From Streptomyces dysideae (GTDB taxonomy: Bacteria > Actinomycetota > Actinomycetes > Streptomycetales > Streptomycetaceae): a DNA stretch of 64,000 nucleotides. Positions 51,371 to 59,984 of the stretch are shown one piece after another. Numbering within the stretch: position 1 is the first letter of the stretch; the number at the start of each line of letters is the position of its first letter. A program made the position numbers and the translations under genes. Under the pieces are notes generated by a model, which was given only the letters and a program-made list of their open reading frames with translations, ran no database searches and was not told the origin of the DNA. The stretch covers positions 1,966 through 65,965 of the forward strand of contig NZ_KQ949108.1 in the NCBI RefSeq assembly GCF_001514305.1. The letters run 5' to 3'.

Positions 51371-51762
51371 CCACTCCCGCGCGCTCCATCCGCGTTCTCC
51401 CCACGAACGAACTCCTGGCGTCCGCAGACCAGTTGCTCAATCCCTCGGACGACACCGCGCTCTCCCCCGGTGTCCGGGCGCGCGCCGCGGCCACCCTGCT
51501 CCGGCTGGCCCTCGACGAGACCCTCGACGCCTTCTGGCGGTCGGTCAGCCCTCGTATGACCCGCAGCACCGGCCGCACCCGGATGCTCTGCCTGCAGTGG
51601 TACGTCACCTCCGTCGCGCGCCAGTGGTACACCGTCTGGTCCGGCCTCAGCGCCGCCTGTCACTACCACACGTACGACCTGCCTCCTACGCCCGCCGAGG
51701 TACGGGCCTGGCACCAGGACGTGAGCGAACTGCTTCGCGTCCTGGCCGCCGCCACCGTCTGA
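51367..51762 (+). CDS. 131-residue helical partner of the ATPase
   Basis: This protein is translated in coupling with the ATPase (4-bp overlap). It is mainly helical, with ARAAATLLRLALDETLDAFW, a Trp-rich middle (LQWYV, ARQWYTVW) and an end with CHYHTYDLPPTPAEVRAWHQD. The helical layout and the His-rich turn before the last helix recall HEPN-like proteins, but the RxxxxH motif is not clear, so this is only a suggestion. Probably a subunit or regulator of the ATPase. Confidence 0.72.
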   Translation: MTTPARSIRVLPTNELLASADQLLNPSDDTALSPGVRARAAATLLRLALDETLDAFWRSVSPRMTRSTGRTRMLCLQWYVTSVARQWYTVWSGLSAACHYHTYDLPPTPAEVRAWHQDVSELLRVLAAATV

Positions 51763-51801
51763 ACCACGCCGCCCTTCCCCGTACACGTGAGGAGCAGCAC
51801 G

Positions 51802-51927
51802 ATGGACGCCCGCCGCTACCGCATGGTGGTCACCAGCCGGACCGACTATGTGCGGACCGGTGCACTCGTCGACGAGCAGCTGCGCCACAGGCTTCACCAC
51901 TGGTCACCACGACGCGGCCGAGGATGA
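51802..51927 (+). pseudogene. Truncated third gene of the ATPase operon
   Basis: After GGAGCAGCACG, ATG 51802 opens a frame with strong coding bias for about 32 residues (MDARRYRMVVTSRTDY, then TGALVDEQLRHRL) before it runs into a PASTA-protein fragment in another frame and stops at 51927. Spacing (39 bp after the previous stop) and ribosome site show that it began a real third gene. Its identity cannot be read from this stub. Confidence 0.6.
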
Positions 51928-52582
51928 CCGCTCGATCATCATGCGGTCCGGATGGACGGTGTGCTTCCAGGAGGCTGACACGGCCGCGAAGACCATCGAC
52001 TTCGCGGCCGTCAAGAGCGACGAGCCGTGCCCCGGGAAGGACGGCGGACCGCTCCCGTGGCCGAAAATGCCGCACGTCGTCGGCGCCACCTACAGCACAG
52101 CGACCAAGGATCTGAAGCAGGCCGGCATCAACCTCGACAGCGTCACACTCGACGACGTCTACCTCGACATCGACGCACCCACCGCTGAGGAAGCCGCCGA
52201 GGACGGCGACGAGTGGCGCGTGTGCTTCCAGTCGCCGGACGAGGGAACCAAGGTCGCCTCCACCACCACCGTCAGCCTCGACCTGGGCCGGTGGACCGAC
52301 GCCGATCTCGTCCAGCGCTGCCCGAAAGCCAAAGACGCGACCTACAAGATCCCGGCCAACGATCCCGACTACGAGAGCGACAACAGCACCGGCGAGGACG
52401 ACGGTTCGGCAGGCGGCGGCTCCTCGACCTCGTCCGGCGGCTCCACCGGCGGCGGCAGCGTCGGCACCGTCCACCCCGGCTCGTTCTGTTCTCCGCAGGG
52501 AGCGACCGGCGTCACCAAGGCGGGAACGCCCATGGTCTGCGGCCCCGGCTCCGACGGCCGCAACCGCTGGCGCTCCTCCTGA
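51888..52582 (+). pseudogene. PASTA-domain exported protein, C-terminal remnant
   Basis: From about 51888 the frame encodes part of one PASTA-like repeat (GFTTGHHDAAEDDRSIIMRSG, then WTVCFQ), a full second repeat (MPHVVGATYSTATKDLKQAG to WRVCFQ), a Gly/Ser-rich linker and the common streptomycete tail FCSPQGATG with MVCGPGSDGRNRWR. The signal or membrane N-terminus is missing and no start fits. A deletion joined it to the stub of the third ATPase-operon gene. Confidence 0.68.
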
Positions 52583-52800
52583 CCCCACACGAACCCAGAA
52601 CTCCACAGCCGGCCGGTCCGGCGCACTCCACCACCGGGGAGCCCCATTCCGTACGCAGAGGAAGACACCCGCAAGGTCCAGAAGGCCCCACTCCTCATAC
52701 CCCTGGTCAAGGACTGGCGGAGGAGGACCCCGCGTAGTCCCCCACCCCGGTGCCAAACAGTGGCCGCGCAGCCATGTAGAACGAGTAGTACAGTGGACGG

Positions 52801-53088
52801 ATGAGTGACAGCGCGGAGGTCCCGCTGAGGGAGCTCAACCAGCAGACATCGCGTGTCCTGGCCCGAGTGGCGGCCGGGGAGACAGTGACCATCACCAAGG
52901 ACGGCGTCCCGATAGGAGACATCGTGCCCCGCGGTGCGCTGACGGGCCGACCCGCATACTCCTTTCGCACCGATCCCATGGGCGATTTGGACATCCCGGA
53001 CTTGGGCGGCCCCGTGCTCGACGACGAGGAGATCGAGGCGACGCTACGGGGTATGGGCGATGACGTGGGCGGGGGGACCGATGCCTGA
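52801..53088 (+). CDS. Phd/YefM-type antitoxin
   Basis: This 95-residue antitoxin has an N-terminal Phd/YefM DNA-binding fold (EVPLRELNQQTSRVLARV, then GETVTITKDGVPIGDIVP) and an acidic C-terminal tail for toxin neutralisation. Its end overlaps the toxin start by 8 bp. TGTA and TACA half-sites at 52775-52792 just upstream could be the autoregulatory operator. Confidence 0.88.
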   Translation: MSDSAEVPLRELNQQTSRVLARVAAGETVTITKDGVPIGDIVPRGALTGRPAYSFRTDPMGDLDIPDLGGPVLDDEEIEATLRGMGDDVGGGTDA

Positions 53089-53533
53089 CATCCCGGTCGC
53101 CATCGCCGACACGAACGCCCTGTACCGACTGTTCACACCGAAGGACCCCCGCCACTCCGCTCACCGGGAAGCTCTCGCACGAACGGGGCACCTCGTGGTC
53201 TCACCCATGGTGCTCACCGAACTGGACTACCTGCTGACCTCACGAGTCGGCACCAAGGCCGCCATGAACGCGCTGGACTTCATCACCGGACAGGCGGAGG
53301 CCCGCCGGTTCGAGGTCCCCGACACCGCACCGCATCTGAGGAGTGCCATGGCGGTGATGCGCGGGTACGTCGACGCGGACGGCGGTGCGGGAGTGGGCCT
53401 GACGGACGCGATGAACGTTGCCCTGGCGGCGGCCTTCCAGACGGCCGATATCTTCACGACGGACGGCCACTTTCGCATGATGCGGCCACTGACCGGGCAG
53501 CCCACCTTCCGGCTGCTGCCCGATGACCTCTGA
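53081..53533 (+). CDS. VapC-type PIN-domain toxin
   Basis: This 150-residue PIN ribonuclease has the four expected acidic sites: Asp in IADTNAL, Glu in VLTELDYLL, Asp in GLTDAMNVALA and Asp in FTTDGHF. VapC toxins cut tRNA or rRNA and are held by the antitoxin. ATG 53081 gives the proper overlap with the antitoxin. A complete, probably functional toxin-antitoxin pair inside the defence island. Confidence 0.88.
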   Translation: MPDIPVAIADTNALYRLFTPKDPRHSAHREALARTGHLVVSPMVLTELDYLLTSRVGTKAAMNALDFITGQAEARRFEVPDTAPHLRSAMAVMRGYVDADGGAGVGLTDAMNVALAAAFQTADIFTTDGHFRMMRPLTGQPTFRLLPDDL

Positions 53534-53617
53534 CGTCGCCGCGGCACTTCGAGGTCTACTCCGAAGCCGACTGTCAGTGGGAGCCCCTACTGTTTTCGTT
53601 CAATCTTCTGTTATTAG

Positions 53618-55444
53618 GTGAGAGCGGTGACGATGGTGGGCGCGGACATGCGGTACCCAGAGTTCTTGCTGCGGCTGCCGAACGGGGGGCCGCACGCGCG
53701 AGGGCGCGTACTGCCCGAGAAAGGGATGAACGGAAGCCTGAAGTTCCTCGTCCTCGCCGGCTCGCCCGTTCGCGCGGAGACCATGCCCGGCATCGGGCCT
53801 CATCCGTCGGCGCAGCGGGAACGGCTGCTGGCGGACGGCGGTATCGGGACGGCGTCGGACCGGTGGCCCGGCTATTGGGAGACGACCCGGGACATCGAAT
53901 GCAACTCCCCGTCCGCAGCCGCCTCGGTGGTGACCGGGCGTAGTTCCGACGGTCTCTCGGAATGGCGCACGGAAGAGGGCTTCCCCCTCGTCGACTACCT
54001 CGGCGCCTCGTGGCGCACCCCGCACAAGGCCTGGCTGGTGCGGGGCTCGAACGTGTCCGGCCGTGATCTGGTGAAGCGACTGTGGGTGACCGACGGCTGG
54101 GTGACTCTCGCGGCCACGCACCTGCCTCAGGTGGACGAGGACGCGCCGACCAAGAGCGTCCTGCGGCGGTACGTACAGGAGGGATACGACGCCACCACCT
54201 CGTACAGCCAGAAGCAGGTGATGGCCGACGAACTGCACTACTTCCTGTCCCAGATGCGGCAGGGTGACACCGTCTGCACCATCTCGGACGGGCAGTTGTA
54301 CATCGGATCGCTCACGGGAGACGCGGAGCAGGTCGAGTCCGAGGGCGGGCTGTCGAATCTGCGGCGGAAGGCCGAGTGGCGGTCCGCCGGTATCCCCTAC
54401 GACGAGTTGCCGGAGGCGCTCCAGCAGAAGCTGTCCGTGCAACACGACGTCGTCGACCTGACCTCGGTGCTGGCACTCGTCGAGGGACTCGGACGGAGCG
54501 ACGAGGAACTCGCGCAGGAGGCCCAGGCCATAGAACGGGACCCGAGCGTCGAGGTCCCGGCGATCATCGCCCGCCGCGAGCCCGAGCTGCCCGGCCCCAC
54601 GGAGGAACTGGCGGCCGAACTCCTCGTGCACGACACGGCGTGGCTGCGCGAGGTACGCGATCTGCTGGCCGACGACCGCCAACTGGTGCTGTACGGGCCG
54701 CCAGGCACCGGCAAAACGTACCTGGCGCTGAAGCTCGCCGAGTTCCTCGGCGGCGGGCCCGAGCAGGTCAAGCTCGTGCAGTTCCATCCGTCGTACGCCT
54801 ACGAGGACTTCTTCGAGGGCTTCCGGCCGCAGGAGGACCCGCAGACCAGGGAGGTCGCCTTCCGGCTCACCGCGGGCCCGCTGCGCGAACTCGCCGACCT
54901 GGCCTCCCGCGAGGGCAACCGGCACATCCCGCACTTCCTGATCATCGACGAGATCAACCGGGCCAACCTGGCGAAGGTCTTCGGCGAGCTGTACTTCCTG
55001 CTGGAGTACCGCAACAAGTCGGTTCGGCTGACCTACTCCGGCGACGACTTCGCGTTGCCGCCGAACCTGTTCGTCATCGGCACGATGAACACCGCCGACC
55101 GGTCCATCGCCCTCGTGGACGCGGCGATGCGCCGCCGCTTCGCCTTCGTCGAACTGTCGCCGCGTACCGAGCCGACACGCGGTCTGCTGCGCCGCTGGCT
55201 GGCCAAGGAGGGCAAGGGCGCGGAGCCCGCCGACCTGCTCGACGCGCTCAACTCCCGTATCGACGAGGCCGACTTCCGTATCGGGCCCTCGTACCTGATG
55301 AAGAAGGGCGTGTACCGGGAGGGCGGCCTGGAGCGGACCTGGCGGACGAAGCTCCTGCCCCTGATGGAGGAGCATCACTACGGGGAAGGCGTGGACGTCG
55401 AGAAGCGGTACGGGCTGGCCGCACTGAGGGAGTCACTGGGGTGA
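53618..55444 (+). CDS. mcrB: McrB-type AAA+ restriction ATPase
   Basis: This 608-residue protein has an N-terminal reader region. A PUA/EVE-like fold is suggested by QMRQGDTVCTISDGQLYIG and the following LRRKAEW. A C-terminal McrB AAA+ motor follows: Walker A GPPGTGKTY (about 360), Walker B LIIDEINRAN (about 440), sensor IGTMNTADRS (about 487) and an RRRF arginine finger. McrBC restricts modified foreign DNA; the N-terminal domain sets which modification is read. GTG 53618 or ATG 53633 could start it. Its stop overlaps the mcrC GTG. Confidence 0.9.
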   Translation: MRAVTMVGADMRYPEFLLRLPNGGPHARGRVLPEKGMNGSLKFLVLAGSPVRAETMPGIGPHPSAQRERLLADGGIGTASDRWPGYWETTRDIECNSPSAAASVVTGRSSDGLSEWRTEEGFPLVDYLGASWRTPHKAWLVRGSNVSGRDLVKRLWVTDGWVTLAATHLPQVDEDAPTKSVLRRYVQEGYDATTSYSQKQVMADELHYFLSQMRQGDTVCTISDGQLYIGSLTGDAEQVESEGGLSNLRRKAEWRSAGIPYDELPEALQQKLSVQHDVVDLTSVLALVEGLGRSDEELAQEAQAIERDPSVEVPAIIARREPELPGPTEELAAELLVHDTAWLREVRDLLADDRQLVLYGPPGTGKTYLALKLAEFLGGGPEQVKLVQFHPSYAYEDFFEGFRPQEDPQTREVAFRLTAGPLRELADLASREGNRHIPHFLIIDEINRANLAKVFGELYFLLEYRNKSVRLTYSGDDFALPPNLFVIGTMNTADRSIALVDAAMRRRFAFVELSPRTEPTRGLLRRWLAKEGKGAEPADLLDALNSRIDEADFRIGPSYLMKKGVYREGGLERTWRTKLLPLMEEHHYGEGVDVEKRYGLAALRESLG

Positions 55445-56721
55445 CGTCCGCAAGTGACGCGTCCGCGGTGGACGCCCCGCGCTCCGTCGAGGACGCCCCG
55501 CGTTCCGTCGAACTGGTCGAGCACGCGCCGGCGACCCGTCTCGTCCTGCCGGATGCCGTCGGCCGTGCCCTCGCCGCTTCCGGCATCGTGGACGCGACCC
55601 CCGACCCGTACACGCCTGGGCACTGGTTGCTGCGGGCCGGGAGCAAGGTCGGGGCCGTGGCCGTCACGGGACCGGGCGGCGGCGAACCGGTCACCGTACG
55701 CATCACCCCCAAGGTGCCCATCGTCCGGCTCTTCTTCCTGCTCGGCTACAGCCTTGATCCGAGAAGGAGTTGGCGAGACGGCGAGGTCGAGGTCGCCGAG
55801 CACCGCGATCTGCTGCCCGCGCTCGCCCACGCCGTGGAACGGCTGGCGGACCGGGCACTGCGACAGGGCCTGTTGCAGGGCTATCGGGCGACCGAGGAAT
55901 CCGCGCTCGTCGTCCGCGGCCGGATCAGGGAGGCCGAACAGATACGGCGGCGGTTCGGGGCGATGCTGCCGATCGAGGTGGCGTACGACGAGTTCACCAC
56001 CGACATCGCGGAGAACCGCATCCTCCGTGCGGCCGTCGAACGTCTCCTACGCCTGCCCGGCATACCCCGCGACGTACGCCGCAGGCTGGCGCACCAGCGC
56101 GCCCGCCTGACCGACGTCACGGCGATCATGCGCGGGCAGCCGATCCCCGACTGGCGTCCCACACGCCTCAACTCCCGCTACCACCGGGCCTTGCGTCTCG
56201 CGCGCGTCATCCTGGACGGTGCCTCCGCCGAGCACGGCCCCGGCGATCTGCGCATCGACGGCTTCCTCTTCGACATGAACAAGCTCTTCGAGGACTTCGT
56301 GACAACCGCCCTGCGGGAGACCTTCCAGGGACGGGGCCGGGGTTCGGGCGGCCACACGGCCCGTCTCCAGGACTCTCACCACCTCGACGAGGCCGCCGCG
56401 ATCCGCATGAAGCCGGACTTGGTGCTGTACGGGCCGGACGGCACCCCGTGCGCGGTGGCGGACGCCAAGTACAAGGCCGAGCGACCGGGCGGTTATCCCG
56501 ACGCCGACCTGTACCAGATGCTGGCGTACTGCACGGCCCTCGGCCTGCGCGAAGGGCATCTGGTGTACGCGAAGGGCAATGCTCCGCACGCCGCACACCA
56601 GGTGCGCCACGCGGGCATCGTCATCCATCAGCACGCCCTCGACCTGGACCAGGAACCCGTCGGACTGCTCATGGACATCGAGGAGGTGGCCCAGCGGCTG
56701 GCGAACACCCCGCGCGTATGA
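55441..56721 (+). CDS. mcrC: McrC-type restriction nuclease subunit
   Basis: This 426-residue partner of McrB has an N-terminal McrB-interacting region and a C-terminal PD-(D/E)XK nuclease: KPDLVLYG near residue 322 and VADAKYK near 339. The GTG start overlaps the mcrB stop. The first 20 residues contain a tandem repeat of DAPRSVE, two copies with near-identical DNA, suggesting replication slippage in a disordered tail. Core residues are intact. Confidence 0.9.
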   Translation: MTSASDASAVDAPRSVEDAPRSVELVEHAPATRLVLPDAVGRALAASGIVDATPDPYTPGHWLLRAGSKVGAVAVTGPGGGEPVTVRITPKVPIVRLFFLLGYSLDPRRSWRDGEVEVAEHRDLLPALAHAVERLADRALRQGLLQGYRATEESALVVRGRIREAEQIRRRFGAMLPIEVAYDEFTTDIAENRILRAAVERLLRLPGIPRDVRRRLAHQRARLTDVTAIMRGQPIPDWRPTRLNSRYHRALRLARVILDGASAEHGPGDLRIDGFLFDMNKLFEDFVTTALRETFQGRGRGSGGHTARLQDSHHLDEAAAIRMKPDLVLYGPDGTPCAVADAKYKAERPGGYPDADLYQMLAYCTALGLREGHLVYAKGNAPHAAHQVRHAGIVIHQHALDLDQEPVGLLMDIEEVAQRLANTPRV

Positions 56722-56761
56722 TCGACTGCGGAGTGTCCGTCCAGGGTGGGGAGTTCGCCTC

Positions 56762-57971
56762 GTGCCGCAGCTCGCGTTCGCCAACAGCTTCTGGGAGAGC
56801 TACGACGTCCTCGAGAAGCCCGTCAAGGCAGGCGTACGCAAGGCGATGCAGAAGTTCCAGCTGCTGACCGTGCCCGAACTGCACGCGGACAAAGGGCTCC
56901 ACCTCGAGTCCGTGCAGAACGCGCAGGACGCACGCATGCGGACCATCCGCATCAACGACTTCTGGCGCGGTGTCGTCCTCGCCCCGGACGACGGCAGTGA
57001 TGTGTTCCTGCTCGTCAACGTCGTACGGCACGACGACGCGTACACCTGGGCCGCCAAGCGGCTGTACACGACGAACTCCGCGACGCGCGCGCTCGAAGTC
57101 CGCAACGTGGTCGCCATCGAGCAGCTGACCCCGGCCCTGGAGAAGGCGGCTGCCGCCGCCGTGTGCGCGTGCGGCCGACCTCCTGGCCGCGTCGGCGCCC
57201 ACGCACGACCACGTCGTGGTCGACGAGGCGCAGGATCTGCACCCCGCGCAGTGGCGTGTCCTGCGCGGCGCGGTGGCACCCGGCAGCGACGACCTGTTCA
57301 TCACGGGTGACCCGCACCAGCGCATCTACGACTCGAAGGTGTCGCTCGGCTCCCTGGGCATCTCGGTGGCCGGCCGCACCCACCGTCTGCGCATCAACTA
57401 CCGCTCCACGGAGGAGATCCTCGGCTGGTCGACCGGCATCCTCAGCCCGGTGTCGGTCGACGATCTGGGCGGTGAGGGAAGCGACAGCCTGGCCGGTTAC
57501 CGCTCCCTGCTGCACGGCCGGAGGCCCCACGTGGACGGGTACGGCACGGAGCAGGCGGAAGTCGCCGCGCTTGTCGAGCGCGTCGAGGGCTGGATCGGCC
57601 AAGGCATCCGGCCGTCGGAGATCGGGGTGTGTGCCCGCTTCAACGTGCTGCTCGACAAGGCGTACGACAAGCTGACCGCGGCCGGGATCCCGGTGGTCCG
57701 GGTCAGGGACAGCCCGGGGCCCGGCGCGGACGGGGTGCGGCTTGCCACCATGCATGCCATGAAGGGGCTGGAGTTCCGCTGCGTCACCGTCCTGGGAGTG
57801 ACGGCAAGCGCGGTGCCGTTCGCCCGCGAGGTGACGCCGGCCTCCGTGGACGCGCTGCAGCGCGACTCGGATCTGCTGCGGGAGCGGTGCCTGCTGTTCG
57901 TGGCGTGCACGCGTGCGCGGGAGGCGTTGGCGGTTACGTGGAGCGGGTCGGCCAGTTCGTTCGTGCCGTAA
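56762..57971 (+). pseudogene. UvrD-type helicase with RelE-like N-terminus, internally deleted
   Basis: GTG 56762 follows GGGGAG. The first 125 residues (FANSFWESYDVLEKPVKAG, then MRTIRINDFWRGVVLAP) look like a RelE/ParE-type fold that often precedes UvrD helicases in actinomycetes. At about 57150-57165 the frame changes and continues with HVVVDEAQDLHPAQW (motif II), YRSTEEILGWS (motif IV region), LATMHAMKGLEFR (motif V) and FVACTRAREAL (motif VI). Motif I with Walker A and several hundred residues are missing. No helicase can be made; a solo RelE-like product is possible. Confidence 0.78.
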
Positions 57972-58011
57972 CCGCATCGGCGTACAGGGCAAGCGATGTG
58001 ACGGCTCTCCG

Positions 58012-59664
58012 TCAGCTGTCCGGGGCGAGCGCGCCGTTGCCGAGCCCGTCCCTTGCCAGTGTCGCCGCGTCCCGGCTCAGCTCCACCACTCTCCGCGCTC
58101 GCTCCTCGAACTCCTGAAGCGCGCGGAAGGCTGCCCCGTACCGCCGTTGCTCGGTGATGTCCATCTGCGGGATTCGGGCGCCCTTGCCGTCGAGGCGGTA
58201 GGTGCCGCTGGTGCTCGTGGAGCGCCGGGTGTTGGCCGCGCTGCGCAGGAAGCCCTGAAGGTAGTCGGTGTCGAGCTGGTCGCTGATCGAGACCGGTTCC
58301 GGATCGCCGTACTCGACGAGCCCTGCGCGCGCGAGGTCAGCGACGCTGACGGTGGGTCCGTCCAGAGAGCTGGGGCCGTCGCCCGCGACCAACGCCGGCA
58401 GCAACTCCGCCAACAGCCTCACCTGCACGGTCAGCTCCCGTCGCAAGGTGTGATATTCGACCGCGTAGTCGCGCTGGGAATCCTCGACATGGCGGCCGGG
58501 CGTGAGGTCCACGGCATCGTCCAGCAGATCGATCAGGGGTACTTCCGCCAGCTGCTCGGGGTCCGGTTCCAGTGAGCCGTCCGGATCGCCCGCCGTCAGA
58601 TCGACCATGCGGACACTGGTGACGGCATCCCCCGGGGTCAGCGGGCGCCGCAGCTGCCAGAGGTGGACCGGAAGCGCATGCGAGGCCGCCGTGCCGGACG
58701 GAAGGGCGGTGACCTGGGTGAGGATGCCCCGTCGTACGAGCTCGGCGCGGATACGGCGGCCCGCCTTGCGGTAGGCGACCGAGGCGGGCAGGACCATGAG
58801 GACACGACCGCCGGGCGCGGTGTGCGCATAGGCGTGCTGCAGCCAGGCGAGTTCGCCTTCGGCACGAGACGGGGTGCCGAACTCCCAGCGCGGGTCGAGC
58901 AACAGATCCTCACGTCCCCAGTCGGGTTCACCGACCGGGGGATCACAGACCACCAGGTCGGCCTTGAGGTCCGTCCACCGGTCGGCGCGCAGGGAGTCCC
59001 CCGTGACGATCCCGGCACCGATGTGCCCGGTGAGGTCGGCCCTCAGTTGCGCGAACACGGCCCTGCGGGCGTCGGACTCCTGCCCGCAGCGCCTGGGGCC
59101 CTGCTCGGGACCGACGGCGAGCAGGAGGGAGCCGATGCCGCAGGCCGGGTCGAAGAGGGTCGCCTCAGGGGCCACCTCACCGGCGAAGTGGCGTACGGCA
59201 CGGACGATCCGCGGTGAGGTGACCTGGTCCGACCCGGCCCGGCGTACGGAGTCGGTGAAGCGCTCCGCGAGGACGCTCACCGCCTCTGCCGCGCCCCCGC
59301 TCTCGGCCAGATCCCGCGCGAGCCGGACGATGTCCGCCGGAAGCACCCCAGGTGCCTCTCCCTCGGTGAGGAGACGGGCTACATCCACGAGCCCGCCGAG
59401 CATGTCGTCGCCGTACACTCCGCGCAGCGCCTGCCACAGCTGCACCTCCACGGAGACTTCCTGCCCCTTGCGCTGCCTGTCCAGCCAGGCCTGCACCTGG
59501 GCCAGGTCGAACAGCGGACTGTTGACACCCCCGCCGGTCGGCGTGGGGAAGTCGTCGTAACGTCGCCGCCAGTTGGAGACGGCGGCGCGGGTGACGCCCG
59601 CAAGCCTGGCGATCTCGGAGCCGGTGACCAGCGGGCCGGCCTCTGGGGCGGGAGTGTCCGTCAT
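58012..59664 (-). CDS. Stand-alone N6-adenine DNA methylase with N-terminal HTH
   Basis: This 550-residue protein has an N-terminal helix-turn-helix (GSEIARLAGVTRAAVSNWRRR) followed by an N6-methylase domain like HsdM: SAM motif I FDPACGIGSLLLAVG (about 171) and the catalytic DPPVGEP (about 240, D-P-P type). The C-terminal part is like a specificity or helical domain. ATG 59664 starts it. A nested palindrome upstream, shared with the ATPase operon, suggests co-regulation, perhaps by its own HTH. It may mark self DNA for the island's restriction genes. Confidence 0.85.
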   Translation of the reverse strand: MTDTPAPEAGPLVTGSEIARLAGVTRAAVSNWRRRYDDFPTPTGGGVNSPLFDLAQVQAWLDRQRKGQEVSVEVQLWQALRGVYGDDMLGGLVDVARLLTEGEAPGVLPADIVRLARDLAESGGAAEAVSVLAERFTDSVRRAGSDQVTSPRIVRAVRHFAGEVAPEATLFDPACGIGSLLLAVGPEQGPRRCGQESDARRAVFAQLRADLTGHIGAGIVTGDSLRADRWTDLKADLVVCDPPVGEPDWGREDLLLDPRWEFGTPSRAEGELAWLQHAYAHTAPGGRVLMVLPASVAYRKAGRRIRAELVRRGILTQVTALPSGTAASHALPVHLWQLRRPLTPGDAVTSVRMVDLTAGDPDGSLEPDPEQLAEVPLIDLLDDAVDLTPGRHVEDSQRDYAVEYHTLRRELTVQVRLLAELLPALVAGDGPSSLDGPTVSVADLARAGLVEYGDPEPVSISDQLDTDYLQGFLRSAANTRRSTSTSGTYRLDGKGARIPQMDITEQRRYGAAFRALQEFEERARRVVELSRDAATLARDGLGNGALAPDS

Positions 59665-59702
59665 ACGGGCAACCGTACACAGAGTCCCCCCTTCCATCAA
59701 CG

Positions 59703-59737
59703 CTGCATTCGTTGACGGCGTTAACGATAGAATGCAG
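59703..59737. promoter_or_regulatory. Nested palindrome upstream of the DNA methylase gene
   Basis: Outer arms CTGCATTC (59703-59710) and GAATGCAG (59730-59737) enclose GTTGACGGCGTTAAC (59711-59725), itself a near-perfect dyad. The inner site matches 13 of 15 bases at 48850-48864 before the ATPase operon. It sits 39 bp upstream of the methylase ATG, a natural place for repression. Confidence 0.6.
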
Positions 59738-59984
59738 GTACCTACCCCGTGTACGAGTGTCGTAGCTATTTTCTGGGGCCAGGCGTCCAAGGCCGCGGTC
59801 GACGAGGACCAGCAGCCCGCTGCTCACCTCGCGTGCCGCGTCCGCCCCGGCCAGTACCTCGTCCGCGTCCCGCTGCACGCGTTCCTGCCGTGCAGGTCAA
59901 GGGCTCATGGTTCACGGGCGGGGTCCAGGGTACGGAAAGGGGCCCCGGCCGCGCACCGAGACCCCCGTCACTCCGTGGCGCCGG
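59738..59984. other. Gap between methylase and beta-galactosidase genes
   Basis: Short frames on both strands show moderate coding bias (plus: KAAVDEDQQPAAHLACRVRPG; minus: DADEVLAGADAAREVSSG) but no start, domain or family is recognised. It may be a remnant. No clear terminator is seen after the beta-galactosidase stop at 59985. Confidence 0.35.
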
